From Phoronis australis (taxonomy: Eukaryota > Phoronida > Phoronidae): a DNA stretch of 62,000 nt. The stretch covers positions 1,983-63,982 of the forward strand of contig NMRA01000409.1 of NCBI GenBank assembly GCA_002633005.1. The letters are read 5' to 3'. A program made the translations under genes and the position numbers. Below the pieces are notes generated by a model. It was given only the letters and a program-made list of their open reading frames with translations. It did not search any database and was not told the DNA's origin. Of this stretch, positions 38,201 to 50,200 are shown piece by piece (within the stretch, counting starts at the first letter, position 1; every line of letters begins with the position of its first letter).

Positions 38201-41200
38201 CCCGTCATTACCAATCAATGAAAAACGAAAAATTGTCACCAGTTACCGCAGTTAGATACATGTATACTGGTTTTCAATACTTGTTAATTTGATAAAGTTT
38301 TTGTCACTACAAAACAGTGTCGATATTTGGTCAGAGTCAAAAGTGACGTTGTTGCATCTAGCCGCCAATTGTTTATTTGTAAAGGACAAAGGGTCGAAAA
38401 TTTGACTGCATGTCTTCATTCATGCCCACGTCTGATTCCAAATGACGCTATACCACGTCATAACTATAGCATGTATCTCCGACTTACCTCTCCGGCCTCT
38501 CGATCGCCCGTTTCGACCTTGAATCGCCGCCCATTATCACAACCGTGGTCCGATTCACACGAGGTGAGCTGAAAGAAAGCCGACAACAATCATGACCCTT
38601 TAAGGTGGGAAGAATAGCGTGGCTTAAAGGAGACGAGTATTCGATTGAAATGGCGCCGATAAGGAACTCCCCCTCCCATTACAGTGAAAAGAGAAAGCTG
38701 CATGTATGTATTCGCCCACAAGGTTGCCTTCATGGCAGTGCACGAAATTGCGAAGCATTCATTAACTATATTGGAATGTCACAGTATACTTTGGCACAAG
38801 TTTTTATTTACGTGTGGCTATGACAAATTAAAAATGTTGATGTACAGTACAACTCAAGCCACGTGGTTCCTAAATGGTTAGCATGTATAATAGATTAATA
38901 CACAAGCGCCGTTTGCCACTATGTATTTCGTGTTCAATAGCCTGAGTACCTTCTTGGAGATTTTAACTCTATATAGAATGATTTAATCATACATTCCATT
39001 AAGTCAACACAGTCTATGTCTAACTAATTGAAGGTCACTAATGCCTATTTTACGTATAACGGAGATTAACCGCAAGTCGGACATTAAACTCTTTACTAAA
39101 CTAATCATCTACAATTAATTGAGATGAATTTTGAGTGAGTGGAAGTTGAATGAAATGATAGAAAATCCTGATAAACATTTCTGAGGTAACCAGCTACGTG
39201 TACATGCCCACAGAGTTTTCTTTGGAAAACGAATCCCATGCCAGCAAACTGACATATTTTTGCAAAGTCGAGTTAAGCCGAGTTAGCAAAACACAAATTT
39301 CACAGCGGTGGTTATAGCTTATAAGACAATTACTGTGGAAACTAGTGTATTGTTTAAAACAAATCGTGACGTAAATGACGACCACAGAACCTGACACCAC
39401 CCGCGTGGCAGTCAACCACGATTTCCGAAGGACAAACGCTCGAGACAACTCAAAAAGGGTATACTTTTTATTTTTGATAGGATTGGGATTATACTTTGAC
39501 ACCCTCAATCAGCATTTGACCCGACTGAAAAAATACACAGTAAATGCAAAGCACATTAACCACAAGTTCATTGTCCACGTTCGTCAATACTGCGATGAAG
39601 TTTCGGACTTCGCCCATTCTCGGATATTTTGACAGCGTTCTCTTCAGAATTGCCAAAGAATTGCTATGCACCATATCCAGTAACAAAGGTCATTTTCATC
39701 CCTGGCCAACTCAGACGACTAGACTTTTCCTCTCTTATTTCAACGAAAACTTTCGCGTCTTTGCCACAGGAAGCCAGTGATAAGGTCAAAGGTTACCTAT
39801 TACGTTGAGAACTATTTTTTCTCACGTCCAACAACCGAACTCAAACCGACACCAAAGATACAATGTCGACACGCCACAATTTACATGTTTCTCGCGAAGG
39901 ATCATGATTGTGGAGTGTATGGCTATCACCGGGAAAAACAAATGTAATTTTCTACAGCAGTGCCAATTGCGTCATTACAAATATGAAATCTAACAGTTAT
40001 ACTACATACAGTTTGAGCAAGGTGTCTCAAAATTAACGGAAATTGTTGAAATGAGAATTGTCATTTTTCAGCCTCAAAAACGCTTTCTGGGTTAATTGAA
40101 ATGGACCTCATGAAGTTGTAAGCTTTAACCTGAGCTACAAAATAACAAACTGCGCTGTGTTTTCGTGGTTTTCAATAAATTATAATTACAAATGTCAATT
40201 CTCGCCGTTGTCTGTCAGACATTTGTTGATATCACGGCCAGTGTATTTAACCTGAAGACGCGCCACAAAAACTTCCTTTTTTCTTCACAGTCTCTAACTG
40301 TTAAGTATCCGCAGATAAAGCAGACGACGGTGGATGCGGGCCTCGCTCAGACGAGAAATGAGGCCGGTTTGATGTTTCAATTCTTTCATGGATTCGTCAA
40401 CAAGCCTTGTGAGAGGTTAAAACATCTCCGTACATTCTCAAGTGTCTACATGTAACTTTTGCGGGGATAACCTCAAAATGAGAAATTAATACGCGTGTTC
40501 TAATAACACTCAGGTGTAATTGTGAGAATTCCTGACACCACTTTCGCCTTCCACATAACCGATGACTGCACCTGTTTAGCCGACACCAAAAACGGAATAA
40601 AAACAATGAAAAATGGCCACCAGGTGGTGCAGAGAATAAAAGTCTGTCGTTGTCTCCTTAATAGAAACCGATGACATTGTAGGCGTTCCACATAGGCTCA
40701 CTGAATCTGGTTTGATTGTATATGTGAACATGTTGGTGATGAGAACAAACAGTTTGATCGGCCGAAGCTTCATGATGGCGGATCCTTATTGCATTTGTCC
40801 ATTGAAGGGTATCGAATGGGAAAACGGCTGCGATTTCAGGTTGCCATCAAACAAACCAGATATGCAAAAAATAGCGCAGAGGTGGACAGTATTTTGAACC
40901 ATAGTTTTCGAATAGGTAGGAAATTTGCTTTCAGAATCTAATGTTGGTTTACGTCGCGCATCGGCGGAGAAGCGGTTTTGAGGTGGAAAGTGTCTTTTGT
41001 TTTTCTTCTATTTCTTAACATCGGTGTGTGTTCTGCTTGGCAAAACCCAGTGAGAAATCGCCCACATTAATATATGTGAGTGCACAATTAAATAAATGGA
41101 TGTGACGTCATCAGCTATGAAGTACAGTATGATCGGTTTCCCTGTCACCATAACAGTATTCAGTGGCGGATTTAGAGGGGGGCCAAGGGGGCCATGACCA

Positions 41201-44200
41201 CCACCCCTAAAACTCTCCCAGATTCCATTTGGCAGTTCGTGGGTGCGCCGTCTGACGGGCAAATAATGGCTAATACGCTGCCCTGGGCCCCCCTAAATAA
41301 AAATCCTGGATCCGCCCCTGGTATTTGCTCCTCCATACACATATTATGAACTGGATAGAAATTGAAATTCGATTAAAGAGAAGAGACCAGTAACTTGTAC
41401 TTACAATTTCTGCCGAGCCATAATGTTTCCTACTGAACATTCCTCTCCTTGCAGCGAGGTCAGTCGCAGGAGAGCTGGAAAGAAATGAAGAGATACCTGT
41501 AAGGTGTGACTTCAATCTTTATTGACCCAAAAGTGTACCAAACGATTGTTGAGGCCATCGTAGCTAGCTTACACCGTTTCATGGAACACGTTTTCTAAAA
41601 GCTAGGCTGCAAACACTATTCCGATTAGAAAGGTAAGTAAAAATATGTAACGTGCCACCTACGTTTGTCAAATTTTATTCTACCATGGCATCTCCCTGTG
41701 TAAGGGCAACATTTCCACGGAAGATTGACGAAGTATTTTTATATAAAATAGCTTTAAGCAGAGCATCATAGTTTTCTCTCGGGCGGACGTAGGTGAATAC
41801 TGTAGTCAGGGCCGCTGATTGAAGTGGCAATTCCACAGACGGCATTGCTTCAACGGGCCGCGCATTACTTGAAAGTTGCAAAATTTTCAGACATTGGATG
41901 CAATTTACTCAAAAGGTGTGTATAATGAAATATAGTAGGGAAGCACACTAAATGAAACGGCAGGTCAGAGCCGCTGAAAATTTACTTTTGTGAGTGTCAT
42001 ACCGCTTTACATTTACATCTTTCAGAAGTTTAAGATACCGAACGATAACGAGATTAAACGATATTATGTCGTCAAAAGTTCAACAGATGTAGTTGATAAG
42101 CTGAGAACAAAATTGAAAAATCCTGGTCAGACAATCAAACGTAATAGTTTTAACACGGATAAACACTTAACATAGCATAAGCTTCAGCTGAAAATCGACG
42201 AATGGGGAATAAATTGGCGTGAATGATTACAGTACAGTTGCCCAATTGTCGGCCTGTCTCTTGGTGAAATAAAGAGTAGGATTTAGAGTCAAGTGAGCAA
42301 CATTTCAAAGCTGTCATTTTGTGGAACCGGTGCTTTATGAAAAGGCCTTTTCCGATATTTCGCCACAACATTTCGGGTACGGTATCGACATTGAGCCAAT
42401 TGGAATGGCACTTTCATCCGATAACGAATGCTTCCACGTCGCGGGTCGCCCACCTGCGCTAATACTTTGGAAGGTATTGAAATATGAAACGCATGAATGA
42501 CTCTAGCGTTGGTACCCGGAACTTGGTATCTTGAGAGCATAATCGATTTAGTATGAGCTAGTGGTGTTATTTACAATAACCACTGTAAACAACTCCATAA
42601 TTATTGGTTCTGTTACATGTACGTCTGAGCTTTCACCGGTGAACTGAATCAATAATTAATCTACTTAGAAACCCGGGGAATACGTGTCTCTCTTTGATCG
42701 ACCGTGCAAAACGACCAGACACGAAAAGTGAACAATGCGGTTACGTGAACTACCATCTCCCTTGTCAGTCAAGTCACGCTAGGCAGATGACTAGTAACCA
42801 CTTGACCGGGGCATCATTGTTGGCAATTACTGAGAAGTTTGCAGTGAACGACGTGTAGATGAATAGCTGTAATTTCGTTTTTAACCAGGTTGAGACAACT
42901 GTAAATTGACCGTGTGCTTGAACAAAAGGTATANATGCGCAATCGTTAAATCGATTCGGTTGCAACTCCGCTATTACTGAGAAGTTTGCAGTGAACGACG
43001 TGTAGATGAATAGCTGTAATTTCGTTTTTAACCAGGTTGAGACAACTGTAAATTGACCGTGTGCTTGAACAAAAGGTATAATGACTACACATGTAGGGGA
43101 ATACAGCAATTCCAAGTACTTTTACTTATATAACAGTGCATGTACTTTTCTGAATCTATGAAACCATGGGAATTCGCACGTACATCTACAAGGCCGAAAA
43201 AAATGTTGAGTTTTTTCAGATTTAATAATGTACTCTCACAATTTCATGTTTTGTTCAAGCCGACATCAACCGAGTTTCAACGGTATAAACCACGGCTACA
43301 AGGTTGAGAAATGTTTGAAAACTTTACCATCGCTCAGGACACATAAGTGTTGTTTAAATATCAAAAGTTTATACATTTATTGACGTGTATATTACAGTAT
43401 ATGCAACGCGTTAAGAGTGCTAACTAAAGTCAACTTGGACAATGAAACTGACGCATGCGATGATTTTAGAGTTTGCCATTTTGAGTGACCAAGAAAACTT
43501 GGTATTTAAACTGGTGAAGAGTCGTGCTCTTTAATTTCAATGCCGCGTTTGCTTTCTGAGTGCAACAAAGGGAAATCGAGTACGCTTTTGGAAGTTTCCC
43601 GTTTCATCCTACTTCAGCGTACGTCGATCAGAGTGCATGGTAAAACGTGTTGACTACGTTTGGTGGGCTGAGGTGGACCTCAGTGCTGCATGTCATTCCA
43701 AACGTGCTGTATCTCACAAGCAGTTGCCTTGATAATGAATCCTGGAAAATGGTGAGCGAAGGTCTACTAAAACACACCTGTGTTAACCAACTCGCACGTT
43801 ACATTGACAAGTTACAACGCGCGTAGGCGATACTGTACCAGGGTTTGCTTCCGTTTGTTTCTTTACATGTACATTGCCACACGATAGAAGAAAGTGGCTG
43901 ATTTCATCGGAAATTGGGGTCGTTCTACGGTACAGTGTGCCTTGTATACAGTGTATATGCGTGATTGACAGTAACCAGCAGGCCACGATATCAGGAAACG
44001 AAGTCTGATTTCCTTGTGTGTGGCGCAAATCAATCACCGCATAGGCCGTGGCACCAATGGGGCCACTTGTAAGCGTGGTAAATAAATGGACCCGGGTGTC
44101 ATCGTGGGTGATACAGGAAAACAGATGCATAAATACTCGGCTATTAGCCACACCTGCGGCTTCATGTATGTTAGCGTTGGACTGTGACCGCTGAGGTCGT

Positions 44201-47200
44201 GGGCCAGAATTCCTCATGAGGCTGACCTCAAACACAAACCCATGTGGCAGGTAATGTCACTTTAACAACGTTGAATTTTGGATTATAAAGAGTTAATGAT
44301 TGAACCAATCTACTTGCACATCAAAAACAAACACCAGAAACACAGCAGTTCAAACTGGGTCGGAAGTTGCAAATGACATGTGATTTTTCAATGGACATTA
44401 AAATCACATTGGAAGTGGACAAATTTCGTAGCGGCAAAACAATTCGAAATCAAAAATACATGCGGATGGTCATTTAATGTGCCGCGTGCTATCTGTATCC
44501 ATCATTAATGTTTCGATGTTTACAGTCTTTGCTAGGAAAATAGCAATTTTTTTCACGAACGAATAACAGGTGGACAACCAACCATGGATATTTTTGGTTG
44601 GTTCTCGGCCGCCCTAGACTTTAGACGGTTCTTGTTTACGCATGTAGTTTACCGAGGAACCTGCGACAATACACAAAAAACGACACCATTGGCTTGTAGC
44701 CACAAGAGCAAACAAGCACGTTCAGTTCTAGAACTTGACATTCGCTGGTGAAAAATTGAAATCATAAGCACTGCATCCAACTTTTGATGGTAAACTACGA
44801 GAATTATTTTTACTTGGCTATAAACTTTCTTGCGCCAATAAACACACCCATTTACTTCCTAAATCAACCCAAGCGGTCAGATTATCTGAACATGAGGTAA
44901 TTCAGACGAAAAAAATAAGGTATTATTTTGTGATATCGAGTAACAAAGCAATAGCAGAAGACCATTTCCACTTACTCGGGTTTATTTTTAAGGCTTTCCT
45001 TTTCAACACGTATGATCACTTGCCTTTTTGCGAAATCATTGCTGAGCGTACTCACAGAATGTCGTCGATTTCCACGACATGTTTTTGACAGTTCTGGATG
45101 AGCCGTCTCGTGGACAAGACAGTCTCGCTATATCTGACAACTGTGCATAGAGCCCGCTAGTTGGCAACATTTCGCTTCACCCTCTGCTCGAGACTTAAAT
45201 CACTCTATTACCATTCTTGGGTTAGACTTCACAGTTTCACTATTTATCTGTGTTACATGTCTCATTAGATTTTATCTGTTTTGTCTTTTTCCCAATTTTT
45301 AATACATGTCTTACACATTCGCTCTTTGGTTTCATGTCGTTTCGTGCTACCGTTCTGTAACAAGGAACGAACAACTTATCTCGTTGTACACAGGAAGTGA
45401 ATCGCTCGACTCGCGCAGAATTCAACAAGAACAGGGTGGCGTTCTGGAGAGCAAAGTTTCTTGCAAGAAAAGCAAGATCATGCTAGTCTTCACGAGATAT
45501 CGCTAAGCAATTCAGCCGAAGCACATGAGAAGTCTATCTTTATTCTCTGCATCCCCACGTGTTCTCGCGTCACTAGGTCTTCCTTCAAAGAGAACGCGAA
45601 CTAACCGACAGTGTACAATGTACGTCTCGCTTTCACGCAGTCAAGCAAGCAGAAGAACTTGTAAAATCACGAAGAACGTTTTCACTAAAAATTTGGGCGC
45701 CGAACGTACTCTTAAAAAAGACTTCTCTACATAAGAATAAATGATGAGCCAAATTCGGTGGTTTCAAATATACGAATGTTATTGATACCGTGGTTTTGCT
45801 ATCGTTGTGCCTTAATGAAAGTGTGCCTTTCAACAATAACAGCAGATTGGCAACCGCTCAGTCAAACTTGATGTTTTTACATTAGAATTAATCTCAACTC
45901 AAGGAAAGTGCACTGTTGTGGAGACTAATCAAACAGTGCAAAACAAGGTAATGGCACGTTTGACATGGGAACAAAACATCTGTGAAGATAAATCGAGAGC
46001 CTTTAGTAATCAACACCAATCGCCAAAAGGTAGACGTTTTACCCTCCACACCACCCGTGTCTAACAATACGTATCGTATCTTAAAGTGACTGTAAACCCG
46101 CCTAGTGGCAAAATAATTTTGACACTTACACTTGCAAAACTGGTCTTATTGTTTTCCATATCCAGATTACAACTGATATGGCCCATAACAGAAATCATTT
46201 CAGAAAAAACGTGGCGATGAGTCAATTGACCAACATGACTCGAATCTATAGGACATTTTTAGGGCATATACAATGTAGGTCAAGTTGATCAACCATCTGG
46301 CCTCTCCGATTCGATTTTTGGAAGCAGAATATTATTTGATATGTGGTTTCGTCTTCTACATGTACGTCATTACGTCAGGCAATTAGTGATTGGTCTTTAA
46401 CGCCTAGAAGCTGCATTCAGTTTGACTGAATACAATGTACGTCAACCAAAATTGGCTTCTGCATTTTGGCATTGTGCTAGACCCCATATCGCTAATGTTG
46501 TTGTTTTTGATCAGTAGTTCTGCATTGTAGTTGTATTAGATTCTTATATATTTCATACTAATAGCAAGCTAGCATGCTGACATGGAAGGGAGATTTTTAT
46601 GAATATTTTTGTCAGGTTGTGTGTACCTTTGGAGACTCATTTCGGAAGTGCTGTTATCATACATTCCTAAAATCTTTATAGTTTTCTTCAGTTGCTATTT
46701 ATGGATCTTTTTAGAATCAATTGCACAGACTATTAGTGAGACAAATAGCAACTTGTCATGAAATACGCAGCCAGATTATGACTCATGCAATGAGTGTTGG
46801 AATGTCGCGCACGTGTAGTAGGCTGCATGAATCAAGCCGATTAGCAAAGAATCGCCGAAGCACAGAAAACGTTGCCTCGCGAGAGTGTCTTACACATGTA
46901 ACTTCTATGTGAAAGTATCCCCCAATTAGGGAAGACACTAAACTCATCGAGTTTCGATAATCCTTTATTGGCGAGATCAGTCAAGCTAAGACATGCGTGA
47001 ACTTGCTTGGACCACCTCGTTAAAGCTTCGACAATAGTAGTTCTGAGTATCACATTCAAGGTACCCCACAAAACTTGAATAACTTTCCTACTGTAAAAGC
47101 TTGGAGAGGTCTATAGTACAAAACATTGTCATGCGCGCACCCAGCCTTTAATATCAGTGGCTCGAACATCTGACGATGTGAACCTTTCATTACCAAAAGC

Positions 47201-50200
47201 GGAAGCACTGAAAAACAGGGTAACACGTTCAGAGCCGTGAATTGTGTGTTACGCCTTTTTAGTGGACATTTGTTTCGTTTTCCCTGGACTTTTTGCTTCT
47301 CTCAGGCGGACTTTTTTGCCCAATTCGCCAAATTGGGGGCTCGTTCGAGCCCCTCGAGCTCCCCCCCCCCTCCCTCGGTGCGCGTATTACTGTAAGAGTA
47401 CAAACTATCCCAAGTGCTCAAACTGAAAAAGCGCTGATCATTCGTGAACGCCTTCGAAGTACAAGCTGTCGTAGTTATCATGCGCGCACCCAGGGGGCCC
47501 CCTCCCCCAAATTGGCGAAGTGGGCAAAAAGGTGCACCCCCGAGAAACAAAAAGTCCGAGGAAATGGGACAAAAATCCACTAAATAAGCACAAAGTCGTA
47601 ATTCACAGAGGTGCTCCCGNTGTTTTTTTTAGTCCGCCCACTCTTTTGTTAGCGAATGGTCCACAACATCGGGAATTCGACCCCTCCGCCCATATCGAAG
47701 GCTGGATGCGCGCATGGTTATTCATGGGGACATAGTGGCTTTGAAACTGTATCAGCTATCAAACTACGATATTGAGTGCAGACTTTCGAAGCACAAATTG
47801 TCAGAGTATTATTAAAACGCAATCAATTGCAGAAACGGTTTGTAAATTCTCCTAAGGGTTGGAAACACGGATCGTGAAAATGGCCGCGAAGAATGGGAAG
47901 ACGGAGAAACTTGAGGCGACTGGATCGCTCTCTCTCTCTCTGCTAGCCACGTACGAGATTGGACAGTGGCGATGACAGTGACGAGGGTTGCTTAGAGAGG
48001 CAATAGCGTTAAGATTGACATAATGACGAGGTGACAAAAATTGTAACGTTGGGGCGGATGACTTTATATAAGAAATGGAGGTCACAGAACGGTGTAAGCA
48101 GCTCATCAAATGGAAGACTCATACATGTATATGACGTAAGCGATTGTTGTCAATGCTGTCGTCTGCCAGTGATATCCTTAGATACATCTGCATGCAGGTA
48201 CCGCTTCTAAACGTGTACATAAACTTGTCCGTAGTTTATGACGTTTTAAATTGTTTTGTAAACTACAACAATGCATGCTTGGGAAGTCTTGACGTACACT
48301 AGTAAGATTGCTGAACAGCGACTTGCGTAGCTCAGTAGCTCCGTAAATCATAGATTGTATCGACGCCTTGCGACTTCAACGAACAGCTAAGGTAGCGGAA
48401 GTGAGTGCAGATAACACTGTACCCTCTAACACAGCGCTACCTATGCTGAAAAGTGTCCCTGTGGAACATGATGAACGACACGCGGAGTTCCATGTGTGGG
48501 CATCAATGCGCATGCTTGGTCGGAAGTTTACCCATCGCATCGCCACCACTTGCATGCGGCCTTTATGCACTGAACTTGTTTGGGCTTAAGTCAAGGATTG
48601 GGGTTCGTTCCTTGATTTTGTTTACTTTGATCATTGTTCGTTTTAATAAATTGCAAGTACTGCATAAGTGAAAGGTGGTTGCCATACTACCTATATAGTA
48701 AACTGAAAGGGGTTTCTCAGATTTCAACCAATAGGAATCACTGAATATTATGACGTCGGTGAAGCCACGTTACATAGTCATAGCCATCATTCCACAGTGC
48801 TACATGTACCATTCGTAGCACTGTGAAAGAGTGTAATAACACTGTAGTTGAACGAGCTGAATCATCAAGTGTGAAAAGGCTACGGGATGTCATTACATTG
48901 ATCGAAATCGTTGTAAGTTTTTGTTGAATGGAGAATTTTGTTGAAACACTAAGTCTGAATTAGTTGAAAAGCAATCTTAGTCAAACTGGTATAGTACACA
49001 GGCGTCCTCAGCTTCTAATCGTCCCCAATAAACTACATATAATACTACAAGGTATGACACTTCGGACTAGAAATTCCACGGGTGCTTCACTTTAGCCGTC
49101 CATAGCAAACACAAAACTCAATAAATTTACACGAAAAAGGGGTTCAACAAACCATGAAGAATTGTTCTTTCTCCCAATATCATTCACGGTGTCCTGTTCC
49201 GGCGACTTCGTAAGAAATTCGCAGAACAAAAATGTTCACAAAAAGCCGCCACACACTTTCATCGTGGGCCGCTCGAGGTCAAGTACGGTACGGAAATTGC
49301 CGGTGAGTTACGGAAGTACTCAATAGTTTTCTACTGACGGCTAAGTGTAGAGTTATCGACATCGTGACTTTACGCGACAAGCCGGCAATTTCCGTACCGT
49401 CCTTGACCTCGAGCGGCCCACGATGAAAGTGTGTGGCGGCTTTTTGTGAACATTTTTGTTCTTTGACTGCAAATTTCTTACGAAGTCGCCGGAACAGGAC
49501 ACCGTGAATGGTATTAGGAGAAAGAACATTTCTTCATGGTTTGTTGAACCCCTTTTTCGTGTAAATTTATTGAGTTTTGTGTTTGCTATGGACGGCTAAA
49601 GTGAAGCACCCGTGGAATTTCTAGTCCGAAGTGTCATACCTTGTAGTATTACATGTAGTGTATTGGGGACGATCAGAAGCTGAGGACGCCTGTGGTACAG
49701 TAGTGATAAGCAAGAGCTAATATTTTACTTGCTGCAACTTCAATGTAGAGAAGAGCGACTGGCCCAACAGAATGTTTTCTAGACTTTTGCAAACTTGTCT
49801 TTTTCGGCTACCCCATAGACATACATGTAAATAGTAACGAAGCAAGGGCATGCAAGCATGTAAAAAATATTAAATGAGTTGATTAACTAAGCTTGGTTAG
49901 ATTTAGCTGCGTGTCAACTGTTGACGGCTGCATAATTTGACCACCATTCAGAAAGTATTCTCGCAACAAATTTGTTGGTCTCTTTAAGTCACAGACATAT
50001 TGAACGCGGTAATTAAAAGGCAGATGATGCGCAAATATTACCAGCCCATTTACACTTATTCAACACCGTTATCAAACAAGATATAGGTCAATTAGTGATA
50101 ACCTTAAATGCAGGAGGAAATGTAAACGGTGTTGTTCACCAATCTTTAGTAGTTTCTGTTTCGAGATTAATCTGTTATTTACCAGACTATTAGTCATTAG

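Noticed and set aside
43783-44235. Minus-strand 150-codon ORF as a gene
   Set aside because: No domain, no consistent splice sites, composition like translated intron sequence.
45056-45172. ATG at 45172 as the GARNL3 start
   Set aside because: The ATG-led frame (phase 1 out) runs into the wrong frame in exons 3-5 and hits a stop. Only the other frame joins the conserved sequence.
47302-47735. ORFs over 47.2-47.7 kb as genes
   Set aside because: They lie entirely within two MITE copies, and similar ORFs occur in other copies of the family.
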